A stretch of DNA of 64,000 nt. Origin: Rhodospirillales bacterium (lineage in GTDB: Bacteria; Pseudomonadota; Alphaproteobacteria; Rhodospirillales; Shumkoniaceae). The stretch is from positions 1 to 64,000 of the forward strand of contig JACZKS010000010.1 of NCBI GenBank assembly GCA_014859895.1, written 5' to 3'. Position 1 is the stretch's first letter. Each line of letters begins with the position of its first letter. The translations under genes and the position numbers were made by a program. The notes beneath the pieces were generated by a model. The model did no database searches. It had not been told where the DNA came from and saw only the letters and a program-made list of their open reading frames with translations. Shown one piece after another: positions 52,663-61,170 of this stretch.

Positions 52663-54030
52663 TCACGCCGGATCGCTTGCCCCCAGTTCAAGACTGAGCG
52701 CTTTCACCGCATCCACCTGTCGGGCTGCCGTTCCGGTGTAGCATGCGTAGTCGAGCAGCCCTTCCAGCTCGGATGCGCTCATCGTGGCGGCGATTTTCGG
52801 GTGTGACAACACGGCCTCGCGGAAGGTTCGCCCCGTGTCTCCGGCTTCGTTGATCGCCTCGTGCAGCAGATGGTGCGCGGTCTGTTTGCCCACTTTCGCC
52901 CCGAGCTTGAACATTACCGCCTCGGACAAAATGGCCCCGCCAGTCATTTCGAGGTTGCGACGGATGCCGATCTCGTCAACCTCGAGCCCTTCGAGTACGA
53001 CGGCCATGTTGAGAAGCGAGCGGTCGAGAAGACAACAGCTTTCCGGAAGGCTGTGCCAATCGAGCCGCCATACCCTGGTATCGCGTTCGTGCTCAACCAT
53101 CATCCCCTGAAGCCCGAGCAAAGCATTGTTCATGACGATACGGGTCAGGGTTCCAGTGAATTCCGACCGCACCGCATTGCGTTTGTGCGGCATGGTACTG
53201 GAGCCGACAACCGTCTTCGCCAACGGCTCGTGCACCTCGCCGACTTCCGTCCTCGAGAGCTCGAAAATTTCGTTGGCGATGCGGGCGACCGTCCCCGCAA
53301 CGATCCCCAACGTTGTCTGGAACTCCGCGATGCCGTCGCGGGCGTTCGCCCAACAGGTGGGCGGGCAAAGAAGATCGAACCGATCGGCAAGCCGGCTGAC
53401 GATGGTTTCGGCATCCTCGCCAAAGCTTGCTTGGGTACCCACCCCTCCATGCATCATGATAAAAAAAGCCCGTCGCGGCACGTCCTTCAGCCGCTCCAGG
53501 TCGCGACGGATTTCCGCGGCCCAACTCGCGGCCTTCATCCCCAGCGTCATGGGCAGGCCATGTTGGCCGTGCGTACGACCGACGATCGGAAGATTCGCAT
53601 ACCGTACCGCCAAGTTCAGCGAAGCCGTCTCCAGGCGCTTGAGATTGCCGAACAGAATGCGCCAGGCGTCGCGCATTTCCAGGACCGTTCCCGTGTCTTG
53701 GATGTCCTGCGTGGTCGGGCCGTAGTGAATCCACTCTCCAGCGCCAGCCTTACAGGCCCGCTCCAATTCGTTGAGGAAGGCGACTAGGGTGTGGCCGGTC
53801 CGGCCGAGCTGTTCGCTCATCCGCCCTTCGTCGATGTTGGCGACCTTGGCCTTTTTCCGAATTTCCTCGGCAGCCGCCACCGGGATTATGCCGAGAGAAG
53901 CTTGGACCTCGGCCAAAGCTGCCTCGATGTCCATCCAGCGTTGCATTCGCGTGCGTTCGTCGAAGACGACGCGCATCTCGGGAGTTCCCCAACTGTCTTT
54001 GTAGAACGCATGATCGATGATGTGAGCCAT
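52663..54030 (-). CDS. adenylosuccinate lyase-like (fumarate lyase superfamily)
   Basis: A 455-residue aspartase/fumarase-superfamily lyase of the PurB/CMLE branch. It has GPTTQDIQDTG, the RTHGQHGLPMTLGMKAASWA helix and the signature GSSTMPHKRNAVRSE, whose flexible loop holds the catalytic Ser. ATG 54030 is used; ribosome-site support is moderate. Position at the end of a TTT transporter operon with MmgE/PrpD and an M20 enzyme argues against purine synthesis. C-N or C-C elimination from a succinyl-type substrate, releasing fumarate, is plausible; 3-carboxymuconate cycloisomerase is an alternative. Confidence 0.8.
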   Translation of the reverse strand: MAHIIDHAFYKDSWGTPEMRVVFDERTRMQRWMDIEAALAEVQASLGIIPVAAAEEIRKKAKVANIDEGRMSEQLGRTGHTLVAFLNELERACKAGAGEWIHYGPTTQDIQDTGTVLEMRDAWRILFGNLKRLETASLNLAVRYANLPIVGRTHGQHGLPMTLGMKAASWAAEIRRDLERLKDVPRRAFFIMMHGGVGTQASFGEDAETIVSRLADRFDLLCPPTCWANARDGIAEFQTTLGIVAGTVARIANEIFELSRTEVGEVHEPLAKTVVGSSTMPHKRNAVRSEFTGTLTRIVMNNALLGLQGMMVEHERDTRVWRLDWHSLPESCCLLDRSLLNMAVVLEGLEVDEIGIRRNLEMTGGAILSEAVMFKLGAKVGKQTAHHLLHEAINEAGDTGRTFREAVLSHPKIAATMSASELEGLLDYACYTGTAARQVDAVKALSLELGASDPA

Positions 54031-54044
54031 GATTCCCGTCGTTA

Positions 54045-55595
54045 TCAATTTGCGGAAGAAGGGGCGTGCTTTGTGATACTCCGACGCCAGGCCGAGAGAA
54101 CCGGCCCGACCAGGAAGGCGGCCGATGCCACAAGCAGGGCAAGACTGATGGGGTGGCTCTTCGGATCGAGGAAAATCCACCAACTTCCGTCGGAGACGGC
54201 GAGCGAACTCATCAAGGAATCCTCGATTTTGCGCCCCAGGACGATGCCCAGGATCGCCGGAGCCAAGGGAACATTGAACTTCTTCATTCCATAGCCGACC
54301 GCTCCGGCCATCAACGCGACCCAGATGTTGAACACGTTGTTTCCGTCCGCGTAGGCGCCGGTCAGGCACAGCAGGGCGATGGCCGCCACCATGGTCTCCT
54401 TCGAAAGCGAGAAGACCATGCGAATCATCGTGTTGATCATCAGATAGGAGAGCGGCCCCATGAGGATGTTGGCGACAAGAAAGCCGGTGAGGATCATCCA
54501 CGCGATGTCGAGATGTTCGGTAAACAGTAACGGCCCCGGAACCATGCCCTGAATGGCGAGCGCCGCGATAAACAGCGCCGATACCGAGTTTCCCGGAATG
54601 CCAAGGGAGAGCAACGGAACCATCGAACTGGCCACGACCGCATTGTTGGCGGTCTCGGGGGCGGCAACCCCTTCCGGCGCGCCTTCCCCCCATCTCGGGT
54701 CATCGGGCGCCTGGTGCCGGCGGCGCAGATAGGCGCGCGCGGCTTGGTCGTAGGCCACATAGATGGCCATCAGCGACCCGGCGCCGGGGGCGATACCAAT
54801 GGCGCTGCCGATAAATGAGCTGCGAAACCACGTCGGGACAAGACGACGGATGAGGCGTCCGCTCAGTTTTGTCGAACCTATGCCGGGGATCACCTCGTGG
54901 CCCCCTTCGGACCTCTTGCCGACGAGGATTTCTTCCACCAGTTCGAACAGCGCCGCGACGCCGAACAGGCCGATCAGAAGGGCGACGAAGGGCACCCCTT
55001 CGATCAGGTTCATGTTGTCAAACACGAAGCGGGGCTGGCCGGTTTTCAAGGTGAATCCGATCGTTGCCACCAGCAGGCCGAGCACACCCGAAACCAGTCC
55101 CTTGAGGACATTCCCCGACAACAGACCAACCACGCTGGACAGGCCGAGAACACCAAGCGCGAAATTCTCGACATACCCGAACTTGAGGGCGAACTTGGCG
55201 AGCAACGGAGCAAAGAACAGCAGCACCAGGGCGCTAACGATTCCGCCGACGACCGACGATGTCACCGCGATCGACAACGCCTGTCCGGCCTGGCCTTTAC
55301 GGGCCATTGCGTTGCCGTCGATCAGGGTCAGCATCGACGATGCCGTTCCCGGCACCCGCATCATGATGGCGGGAATCGCGCCACCGATCGCCGTCGAGCA
55401 GTAGACGCCCACCATCAGGGCCAAGGCCATGTCGGCCCGCAAGGAGAATGAAAACGGCAGGAAAACCGCGAAGGCGATGTTGTCGTTGAGTCCGGGGATG
55501 GTGCCGATCACAAGCCCCGCCGTCACTCCCAACAGCAACATCGAAAAAACGAGCGGGTCGCACAGAGTCTTCAAGCCGAGAGCCAGGACTTCCAT
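54045..55595 (-). CDS. tctA: TTT transporter large permease TctA (system 3)
   Basis: A 516-residue TctA-family protein with LVIGTIPGLNDNIAFAVFLP, the MRVPGTASSMLTLIDGNAMA motif in place of the usual NxPGTP (the Asn position reads Arg) and GIPGNSVSALFIAALAIQGM. ATG 55595 is 12 bp after the tctB stop. The altered motif suggests a diverged subfamily and perhaps a different ligand from systems 1 and 2. Confidence 0.9.
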   Translation of the reverse strand: MEVLALGLKTLCDPLVFSMLLLGVTAGLVIGTIPGLNDNIAFAVFLPFSFSLRADMALALMVGVYCSTAIGGAIPAIMMRVPGTASSMLTLIDGNAMARKGQAGQALSIAVTSSVVGGIVSALVLLFFAPLLAKFALKFGYVENFALGVLGLSSVVGLLSGNVLKGLVSGVLGLLVATIGFTLKTGQPRFVFDNMNLIEGVPFVALLIGLFGVAALFELVEEILVGKRSEGGHEVIPGIGSTKLSGRLIRRLVPTWFRSSFIGSAIGIAPGAGSLMAIYVAYDQAARAYLRRRHQAPDDPRWGEGAPEGVAAPETANNAVVASSMVPLLSLGIPGNSVSALFIAALAIQGMVPGPLLFTEHLDIAWMILTGFLVANILMGPLSYLMINTMIRMVFSLSKETMVAAIALLCLTGAYADGNNVFNIWVALMAGAVGYGMKKFNVPLAPAILGIVLGRKIEDSLMSSLAVSDGSWWIFLDPKSHPISLALLVASAAFLVGPVLSAWRRSITKHAPSSAN

Positions 55596-55607
55596 GGTCG
55601 TACTTCC

Positions 55608-56084
55608 CTATTGCCGGATCAGGATCTGGAGGGGTTCAAGAACCGGAAGCGGCGTCGCGAAGATGATCCCGAAAAGGACGAAGACCCCCACCGTTACCCC
55701 CAATCCGTTGACAAGAAGCCGTCTGCGGTCACGGATGCCGGTGATCCACAGCAGCGCTACAACGGCAACGAACGTCGGGCCCACGTATCCCAGGCCTTGG
55801 TCAAGGGCGGTTACCCACAAGGCGAGGACGAGTGTCATCGCCACGGCCCCCTGAAGAAACACCCGCGCGTCACCCATCGACTTGTCGTTACGGCCGGCCT
55901 TGAAGGCTCGCAATCCGATCGCGGCGCCCAGCACGGCCAGTGCAGCAGACAGGGCAAACGGATAGACCCATGAGAACTCGTCGAAGGATGTCGCCTCACG
56001 TGCGGCCCACAGGCCAACTACCGTCAGGAATCCGCCCAGCCACGCATCCGGTTTCAGTCTTTGAATGTTGCTGTTCTCCGACAT
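55608..56084 (-). CDS. tctB: TTT transporter small permease TctB (system 3)
   Basis: A 158-residue protein with four hydrophobic segments and the DEFSWVYPFALSAALAVLGA stretch equivalent to the family's PxxFP region. ATG 56084 follows AAGGGTGGAAGC. An upstream extension of the frame crosses the intercistronic hairpin and is not coding. Confidence 0.83.
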   Translation of the reverse strand: MSENSNIQRLKPDAWLGGFLTVVGLWAAREATSFDEFSWVYPFALSAALAVLGAAIGLRAFKAGRNDKSMGDARVFLQGAVAMTLVLALWVTALDQGLGYVGPTFVAVVALLWITGIRDRRRLLVNGLGVTVGVFVLFGIIFATPLPVLEPLQILIRQ

Positions 56085-56137
56085 GCTTCCACCCTTCGAT
56101 CGCGAACGTTTCTGGTTAAATAGGCCGACCGCCGAAA

Positions 56138-56172
56138 ACCCCGCGCGGCCATGAACCTCGGACGCGCGGGGT
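56138..56172 (-). promoter_or_regulatory. intercistronic hairpin between tctC and tctB (system 3)
   Basis: ACCCCGCGC (56138-56146) pairs with GCGCGGGGT (56164-56172), loop 17 nt, 12 nt after the tctC stop. On the transcribed strand a short TTTTC follows. It occupies the same position as the hairpins behind the binding-protein genes at 8.4 and 46.2 kb. Confidence 0.65.
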
Positions 56173-56184
56173 CTCGGCAACGCA

Positions 56185-57144
56185 TCACTTCTTCAGGGTC
56201 AACCCCTTTTCGTTCATGATGCGGCGGGTCAACACATCCTCTTCTGCAATGGTTTTGGCGAAGCCCTCGGCGTTGCGATAGACGACGGGGAAGCCGGCCT
56301 TATCCATCTTTGCCCGATAGTCCGGTTCTGCCGTGATCTTCTTCAGCAGATCGGACAGGAACGTCACGACCTCTTGTGGCGTCCCCTTGGGGACGGCCCA
56401 GCCACGGAACGTCTGCCACGCCGGCACACCGAGGCCCGATTTTTCCCACGTCGGAACGCTCTCGAAACCGGGCATCGATTCATTCGACGCGACGGCAAGA
56501 ATGCGGGTGCCGCCGCCCACAGCCTGCTGCTTTGCGATTCCAAACGGCCAGAGCGCGCCATCGACATGGCCGCCAAGCATCGCCTGAAGTTCCTCGCCGA
56601 ACCCGCGCGAAAAGACGTAGGTAAACTCCACCTTCGCCCCCAGTTCGATAGCTAGGCCCGCCATGTGGTGGGACGTTCCCGCACCGGAACTTACGATGTT
56701 GAGCTTCCGCTGCTTTGCGGCGGCCATGAAGTCGGTGATGGTCTTGAATGGCGAGGTATCCGGAACCGCAATGACCTCGGGATCGATGGTATAGAGGCCG
56801 ACCGCCGTGAAGTCGGTAATTTTGAACGGCGCCCCCTTCAGCAAGGGACTGCTCACGGCCGAATTCGTGATGGCAAGCATGGTATAGCCGTCAGGCTTCG
56901 CGCGGGCGGCAAACGTTTGGCCGACCACACCGCCGCCGCCATCCTTGTTGATGATCTTGATCTCGATGCCGTTCAGGAACTTCTTCGCCGTTTCGGCGGC
57001 CATGCGAGACGTCGTGTCGACCGCACCGCCGGGATTGAAGGGAACGACCAGATCAATATTCCTCGAAGGATAGTCGGCGGCATGAACTGGCGCCCCGACG
57101 ACAGCCGCGGCTGCGGCAAGAACCACACACTTGAGCATCTTCAT
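56185..57144 (-). CDS. tctC: TTT transporter periplasmic binding protein TctC (system 3)
   Basis: A 319-residue Bug-family protein with a signal peptide ending VHAADYPSRN, VPFNPGGAVDTTSRMA in the ligand loop and SSGAGTSHHMAGLAIEL. ATG 57144 is preferred because GGAG precedes it by 9 nt; an in-frame codon further upstream lacks a ribosome site. The ligand is unknown; neighbours point to an acylated or amide-bearing carboxylate. Confidence 0.9.
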   Translation of the reverse strand: MKMLKCVVLAAAAAVVGAPVHAADYPSRNIDLVVPFNPGGAVDTTSRMAAETAKKFLNGIEIKIINKDGGGGVVGQTFAARAKPDGYTMLAITNSAVSSPLLKGAPFKITDFTAVGLYTIDPEVIAVPDTSPFKTITDFMAAAKQRKLNIVSSGAGTSHHMAGLAIELGAKVEFTYVFSRGFGEELQAMLGGHVDGALWPFGIAKQQAVGGGTRILAVASNESMPGFESVPTWEKSGLGVPAWQTFRGWAVPKGTPQEVVTFLSDLLKKITAEPDYRAKMDKAGFPVVYRNAEGFAKTIAEEDVLTRRIMNEKGLTLKK

Positions 57145-57225
57145 TGCCAAAACTCCTGTGAAAACGGACTGCTCAGGCACCTCTCTTCAACGCACCACCC
57201 TAGGTCACTGCTAGGGCCGAGGGAC

Positions 57226-58425
57226 TTAGGACGAAACACTTCGACGGGCCGCCATCAGCCCTTCCCGGGCCACCGACACCCAGTAGGCCGCGCCGATAGC
57301 CAGCAGACCGTCGTTGAAATCATAGGTCGGGCTGTGCAGGTTGCCGCCGGGACCGGCATCTCCGGCGCCGAGCCAGACGTAACAACCGGGCTTGACCTGC
57401 AGCATGAAGCCGAAATCTTCCGATCCCATGGAAGGTGTCACGTCGGAACGGACGCGATCCGCGCCTACGATCCTCTTGGCCGCTTTCAGGGCCACCGCCG
57501 TTTCGGCTGCGCTGTTGGACGTCACCGGATAGCGCCGCTGGTAGTCGAGGCCGACCGCGATCCCGAAACCCGCCGCCACACCATCGCAAAGGGCGTGCAT
57601 CCGAGCCTCGATCAGGTCTTGAACGGCGGACGAAAAGTGCCGAATGCAGCCGCGCAACACGGCATCGGCCGGCAACACGTTGAAGGCATCTCCGCTGTGA
57701 ATCTGGGTGACGCTGACCACGGCCCCCTCCAGAGGATTGACCGAACGCGCCACGATGGTCTGGATTTGCTGCGCCAGGGTGCTGGCGGCAACGATCACGT
57801 CGGTGCCGAGATGCGGCATCGCGGCATGGGCTCCCTGCCCGCGCAACGCGATCTCGAAGACATCGAAGGCGGCCATCTGGGGGCCGACGCGCGTCGCAAA
57901 AACGCCTTCCTCGAGGCCCGGCCAATTGTGCATCCCGTAGACCGCCGCCACCGGGAAGCGGTCGAATAACCCGTCCCTGATCATGGCGCCAGCGCCGCCC
58001 TCGTTCTCCTCGGCCGGCTGGAAGATGAAGGCGACCGTACCCGGAAGGCCATTGTTGCCGGCGAGATAGCGAGCCGCCGCCAGCAGCATGGTTATGTGTC
58101 CGTCGTGGCCGCAGGCGTGCATCAGCCCCTCATGCTCTGACCTGTGGGCGAAGGCGTTCTTCTCGTTCGCCGCCAGGGCGTCGATGTCGGCCCGCAGCCC
58201 GATCATAGGTCCCTCGCCGCCCTTGAGCGTCGCCACCACGCCGGTCTTGCCCAGGCCACGCACGACGTCGTATCCGAAGCCCGTCAACTTTTCCGCGATG
58301 AAATCCGCGGTCCAGACCTCGTTGAAAGCCAGTTCGGGCCGGCGGTGGAGATGGAGGCGCCACTCCACCAATTCTTCGTGGCAGGCGGCGAAATGGCTTT
58401 TAGCTTTATCAACAAGATCGGACAT
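57226..58425 (-). CDS. M20-family amidohydrolase (hippurate hydrolase/HipO-like)
   Basis: A 399-residue M20D metallo-amidohydrolase. It has LHRRPELAFNE near the start, IGLRADIDALA, HACGHDGH (Cys105 and His107 as metal ligands), PAEENEGGAGAMI, and a C-terminal SMGSEDFGFML. ATG 58425 (GGAGG 10 nt upstream) is chosen over ATG 58434, which is too close to the ribosome site. Such cytoplasmic enzymes remove acyl groups from N-acyl amino acids or related amides. It is the second gene of the operon, between MmgE/PrpD and tctC. Confidence 0.87.
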   Translation of the reverse strand: MSDLVDKAKSHFAACHEELVEWRLHLHRRPELAFNEVWTADFIAEKLTGFGYDVVRGLGKTGVVATLKGGEGPMIGLRADIDALAANEKNAFAHRSEHEGLMHACGHDGHITMLLAAARYLAGNNGLPGTVAFIFQPAEENEGGAGAMIRDGLFDRFPVAAVYGMHNWPGLEEGVFATRVGPQMAAFDVFEIALRGQGAHAAMPHLGTDVIVAASTLAQQIQTIVARSVNPLEGAVVSVTQIHSGDAFNVLPADAVLRGCIRHFSSAVQDLIEARMHALCDGVAAGFGIAVGLDYQRRYPVTSNSAAETAVALKAAKRIVGADRVRSDVTPSMGSEDFGFMLQVKPGCYVWLGAGDAGPGGNLHSPTYDFNDGLLAIGAAYWVSVAREGLMAARRSVSS

Positions 58426-58461
58426 GTGTGACATTCCTCCTGAAGGGGCGCCGAAAGGGTC

Positions 58462-59898
58462 TCAGCATTGCAAAATGCCGCCCCCGTCTCCCGAGTTGGC
58501 ACGGGCGAGAGAAGCGTCCGGCGAGCGAAACATGGAGGCGGGGGGGATGCAGACCCCGCTTCGATCCGGCTTGGCGAAGGAGCGGCACCAATCGGCGATG
58601 ACGCGCAGGCTCCCCGCGGACACGGTCGGAGCGAAAAGCGGTGCACGCGTTAGCAGATCCGACCAATCGAGAGGATCTTCCGGATCGCCCCGCCGGAACC
58701 GGCGGGTTTCAGATATCGTCCGGCCATCCCGCAGGCGCAGGGAAACCGTACAGGTCCGGCGCTTTGGAAAATCGGCGGCGTAGTCCGCTTCGGCATTCAT
58801 CCGGATGCGCCCGCCAAACGCCTTCAGTCGCGTCGAGTCCAGGGCCGGTGCGGCCATGTCGGCCGGGTCCAGATGACCGGTCGTCAGGAGGGTCGCCAAA
58901 CAAAACCGCGGTGAGAATGAAACCTCGGCCGGTGTCGTCGGCCAGTCGACCGCGGCAACCCGCAAGGCCTGCGGGTAAATGCCGACATCTACCGCTTCGA
59001 TCTCGTCAGCCGCCGGGTGTACGGTATCGAGGAGATATTGCGCCGCATCGAGAGCGGTGAAGATCTGTCCGCAAACCGGCCATGTCTTGGTGCCGGCTTC
59101 CTCAATCTTGAACTTTGCTCCCAACCCCTCGTCAAGGGCCTCGACGGGGCCATCACCATACAGGCTTCGATAGAGTCCGCGCGGCCCTGTCATCCATGCC
59201 GAGGCCCCAGGGAATCCCGCTTGCGCCGCGTAAGCGGCAGCCATGCCGTTGCGAACGGCAAAGGCGGGGTGCAGGACCTTTGCCTCAAGGGCTCCGTCGT
59301 CGGCAAATTGCCACAGACCGGCCGCCTGAGTCGCGGCAAGCCCGAGCGCGTGCCGCAAGGATTTCGCGTCGAGGCCCAGCATAATTCCACTTGCCGCCGC
59401 CGAAGCCAGCGCACCGGCCGTGGCCGTTGTGTGAAACAGGCCGTAGTGCCCCTGGCCGAGGGCTTCGCCGGTTCGCAGACCGACTTCATAGCCGGCGACA
59501 ACCGCCACCGCCATGGTTCCATATGAAACCGGCCTCCCGGTAGCCAAGGCCATGACGGGCGGGATGACGACGATACCGGGATGCATCATCGCCCCGCGAT
59601 GCCCGTCGTCGACCTCACGCAAATGAGAAATTGCCGCGTTCGCGAAGGCCGCTGCGGCCGGCGCGTCGAGGTCGTGGCATCCAAAAACCGGCGCCGTCCT
59701 TTTCCCTCCGTGCATGGCGCCAGCGATCGACTGCAGGCGCGACGCCTCGGGGCTCCCTGCGCCGGCCTGGCCCGCGGTGAACCAGTCCAGGAGGGCGCAC
59801 GCCAGCCTCTCCCGGCAGGAGGCGGACAACGCCTCAGTCTTGAGACCGGCGACAAAGGCGCAAAGACGGTCTTCCGGCAGATCCCGAGCCTTGGTCAT
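58462..59898 (-). CDS. MmgE/PrpD family protein
   Basis: A 478-residue MmgE/PrpD protein, a family that includes 2-methylcitrate dehydratase and itaconate/cis-aconitate-acting enzymes. Typical stretches are HLREVDDGHRGAMMHPGIVV, AGYEVGLRTGEALG and WPVCGQIFTALDAA. ATG 59898 follows GAGGTGCGGC; an upstream extension adds only low-complexity Arg-rich sequence. It is first in the operon and divergent from an IclR gene with a large dyad between. A dehydration or isomerisation of a tricarboxylate-like intermediate is likely; the substrate is unknown. Confidence 0.82.
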   Translation of the reverse strand: MTKARDLPEDRLCAFVAGLKTEALSASCRERLACALLDWFTAGQAGAGSPEASRLQSIAGAMHGGKRTAPVFGCHDLDAPAAAAFANAAISHLREVDDGHRGAMMHPGIVVIPPVMALATGRPVSYGTMAVAVVAGYEVGLRTGEALGQGHYGLFHTTATAGALASAAASGIMLGLDAKSLRHALGLAATQAAGLWQFADDGALEAKVLHPAFAVRNGMAAAYAAQAGFPGASAWMTGPRGLYRSLYGDGPVEALDEGLGAKFKIEEAGTKTWPVCGQIFTALDAAQYLLDTVHPAADEIEAVDVGIYPQALRVAAVDWPTTPAEVSFSPRFCLATLLTTGHLDPADMAAPALDSTRLKAFGGRIRMNAEADYAADFPKRRTCTVSLRLRDGRTISETRRFRRGDPEDPLDWSDLLTRAPLFAPTVSAGSLRVIADWCRSFAKPDRSGVCIPPASMFRSPDASLARANSGDGGGILQC

Positions 59899-60029
59899 GC
59901 CGCACCTCGCGAAAATGTCTTCCAACCAGTCGGAGCGAACCCGCGATACCAGCCCGTCCGGTCGCCGTTCTTCGCGAAAAACCCGCAGTGTCCCGGACTG
60001 CCTGCCACTCTTGCACGCCCTCACGACAA

Positions 60030-60065
60030 ATTTTATTGAATGAAACGTATTTCATTGAATAAAAT
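60030..60065. promoter_or_regulatory. IclR/KdgR-like operator dyad
   Basis: ATTTTATTGAATGAAA and TTTCATTGAATAAAAT flank CGTA and match as inverted repeats at 15 of 16 positions. The core AATGAAACGTATTTCATT resembles the KdgR box (KdgR is an IclR-family protein). It is centred between MmgE/PrpD (132 bp) and the IclR gene (51 bp), and is strikingly AT-rich for this genome. Confidence 0.72.
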
Positions 60066-60115
60066 GATAAGCCGTGTTATGGAGGAATGTCAAGGAAGAT
60101 TGGAAAGAGAGAGCC

Positions 60116-60835
60116 ATGAATGGCAGCGCCCGACCGAAGACCGTTCCCAGCGGAGTGCTTGAGCGCGGTTTGGTGATCCTGGAGACGTTTGCGGAAGATG
60201 CACTGCATCTGCGCCTCAAGGATTTCGCCGACCGAACCAATATGGACAAAGCGACGATTCTCCGGATGCTCGAAACCCTGCGGCGGTTCGGATACGTCCA
60301 TAAGAACGACGATGGCAGCTATTCACCCGGGCCGGCCCTTCTGCGGCTCGGCGCCCTGTATCGATCTACTTTTGACCTTAATAGTCGTATGCAGCCGGTA
60401 ATTGGCGAGATCATGAAGCAAACGCAGGAAAGCGTGGCCTTCTATGTCCGCAGCGACCAGGACCGCGTCTGTCTGTTCAGACAGAACCCCCAACAATCGC
60501 TCCCGGAATACATCGACATCGGTCGCCGCATTCCCCTATCGGAAGGAGGATCGTCTTCGCACGTCCTGCGTACTTTCACCGAAGGGCTGACTCCGCGGGC
60601 ACATGAAGTTCTTGCCCAAGGTTATGTTGTCACCCATGGGGAACGCGAGCCGGGATTCTCGTCGATTTCCGTTCCCGTTTTCGAAGGGGACGGCTCCTTT
60701 CTCGGCGCCCTCATGGTAACCACCCTAACCGCACGCTATACCGACGACTTGGCAACCGCCGTCTTCCGTATCAGTGCGAAAGAGCTTGCTGGCCGAGGCT
60801 TTTCGATGAAACCTCCCTCAGCTTTGTCGACGTAG
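60116..60835 (+). CDS. IclR-family regulator of TTT system 3 operon
   Basis: A 239-residue IclR protein: winged helix with LRLKDFADRTNMDKATILRM, effector domain with ESVAFYVRSDQDRVCLFRQN and RRIPLSEGGSSSHVLRTF. ATG 60116 follows GGAAAGAGAGAGCC; an upstream ATG at 60074 is unlikely. It is shorter than the two other IclR proteins in the window (277 residues), lacking their long N-terminal arm. It is divergent from the MmgE/PrpD operon, with the 36-bp dyad at 60030-60065 as probable binding site. Confidence 0.86.
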   Translation: MNGSARPKTVPSGVLERGLVILETFAEDALHLRLKDFADRTNMDKATILRMLETLRRFGYVHKNDDGSYSPGPALLRLGALYRSTFDLNSRMQPVIGEIMKQTQESVAFYVRSDQDRVCLFRQNPQQSLPEYIDIGRRIPLSEGGSSSHVLRTFTEGLTPRAHEVLAQGYVVTHGEREPGFSSISVPVFEGDGSFLGALMVTTLTARYTDDLATAVFRISAKELAGRGFSMKPPSALST

Positions 60836-61170
60836 GCTGCCAGCAGGGTCTCCGCCTCTTGTTACCTTGAGACCGAAGGTCATATTTCGGCCATCGGCAT
60901 TAGCCTGGATGTGCCGACGAACAGCGACCCTCCCTAACCGCCGTCACCATGGCCAGATCTGGTTGCACTGTATCGTTCAACTTCCGGAGCCCTTCACTAT
61001 CAAAGGTGCGAATGACCAACGGAAACAACGCTGGCTGCGGCGGCCCGCAATCATCTTAATTTGTCGACAATCTGTCCGCACCGGAGTTACTGCCGACCCG
61101 TTCGGGTAGATTTACGGATGGGGCACCGCGGTTACGGTTAATCGCGGAACCGTTCCGGACCGCGAGATGT
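60836..61170. other. gap between IclR and GntR genes
   Basis: 335 bp between convergent genes. Near 61125-61160 several overlapping CCGCGGTTA/TAATCGCGG and CGGAACCG/CGGTTCCG-like dyads could terminate either gene. No coding signal or insertion-sequence trace was recognised in the rest. Confidence 0.4.

Noticed and set aside
60030..60065. Calling the adjacent regulator KdgR
   Set aside because: The operator core looks KdgR-like, but the regulated genes (MmgE/PrpD, M20 hydrolase, TTT, lyase) are not keto-deoxy-gluconate or pectin genes, so only the IclR family level is justified.
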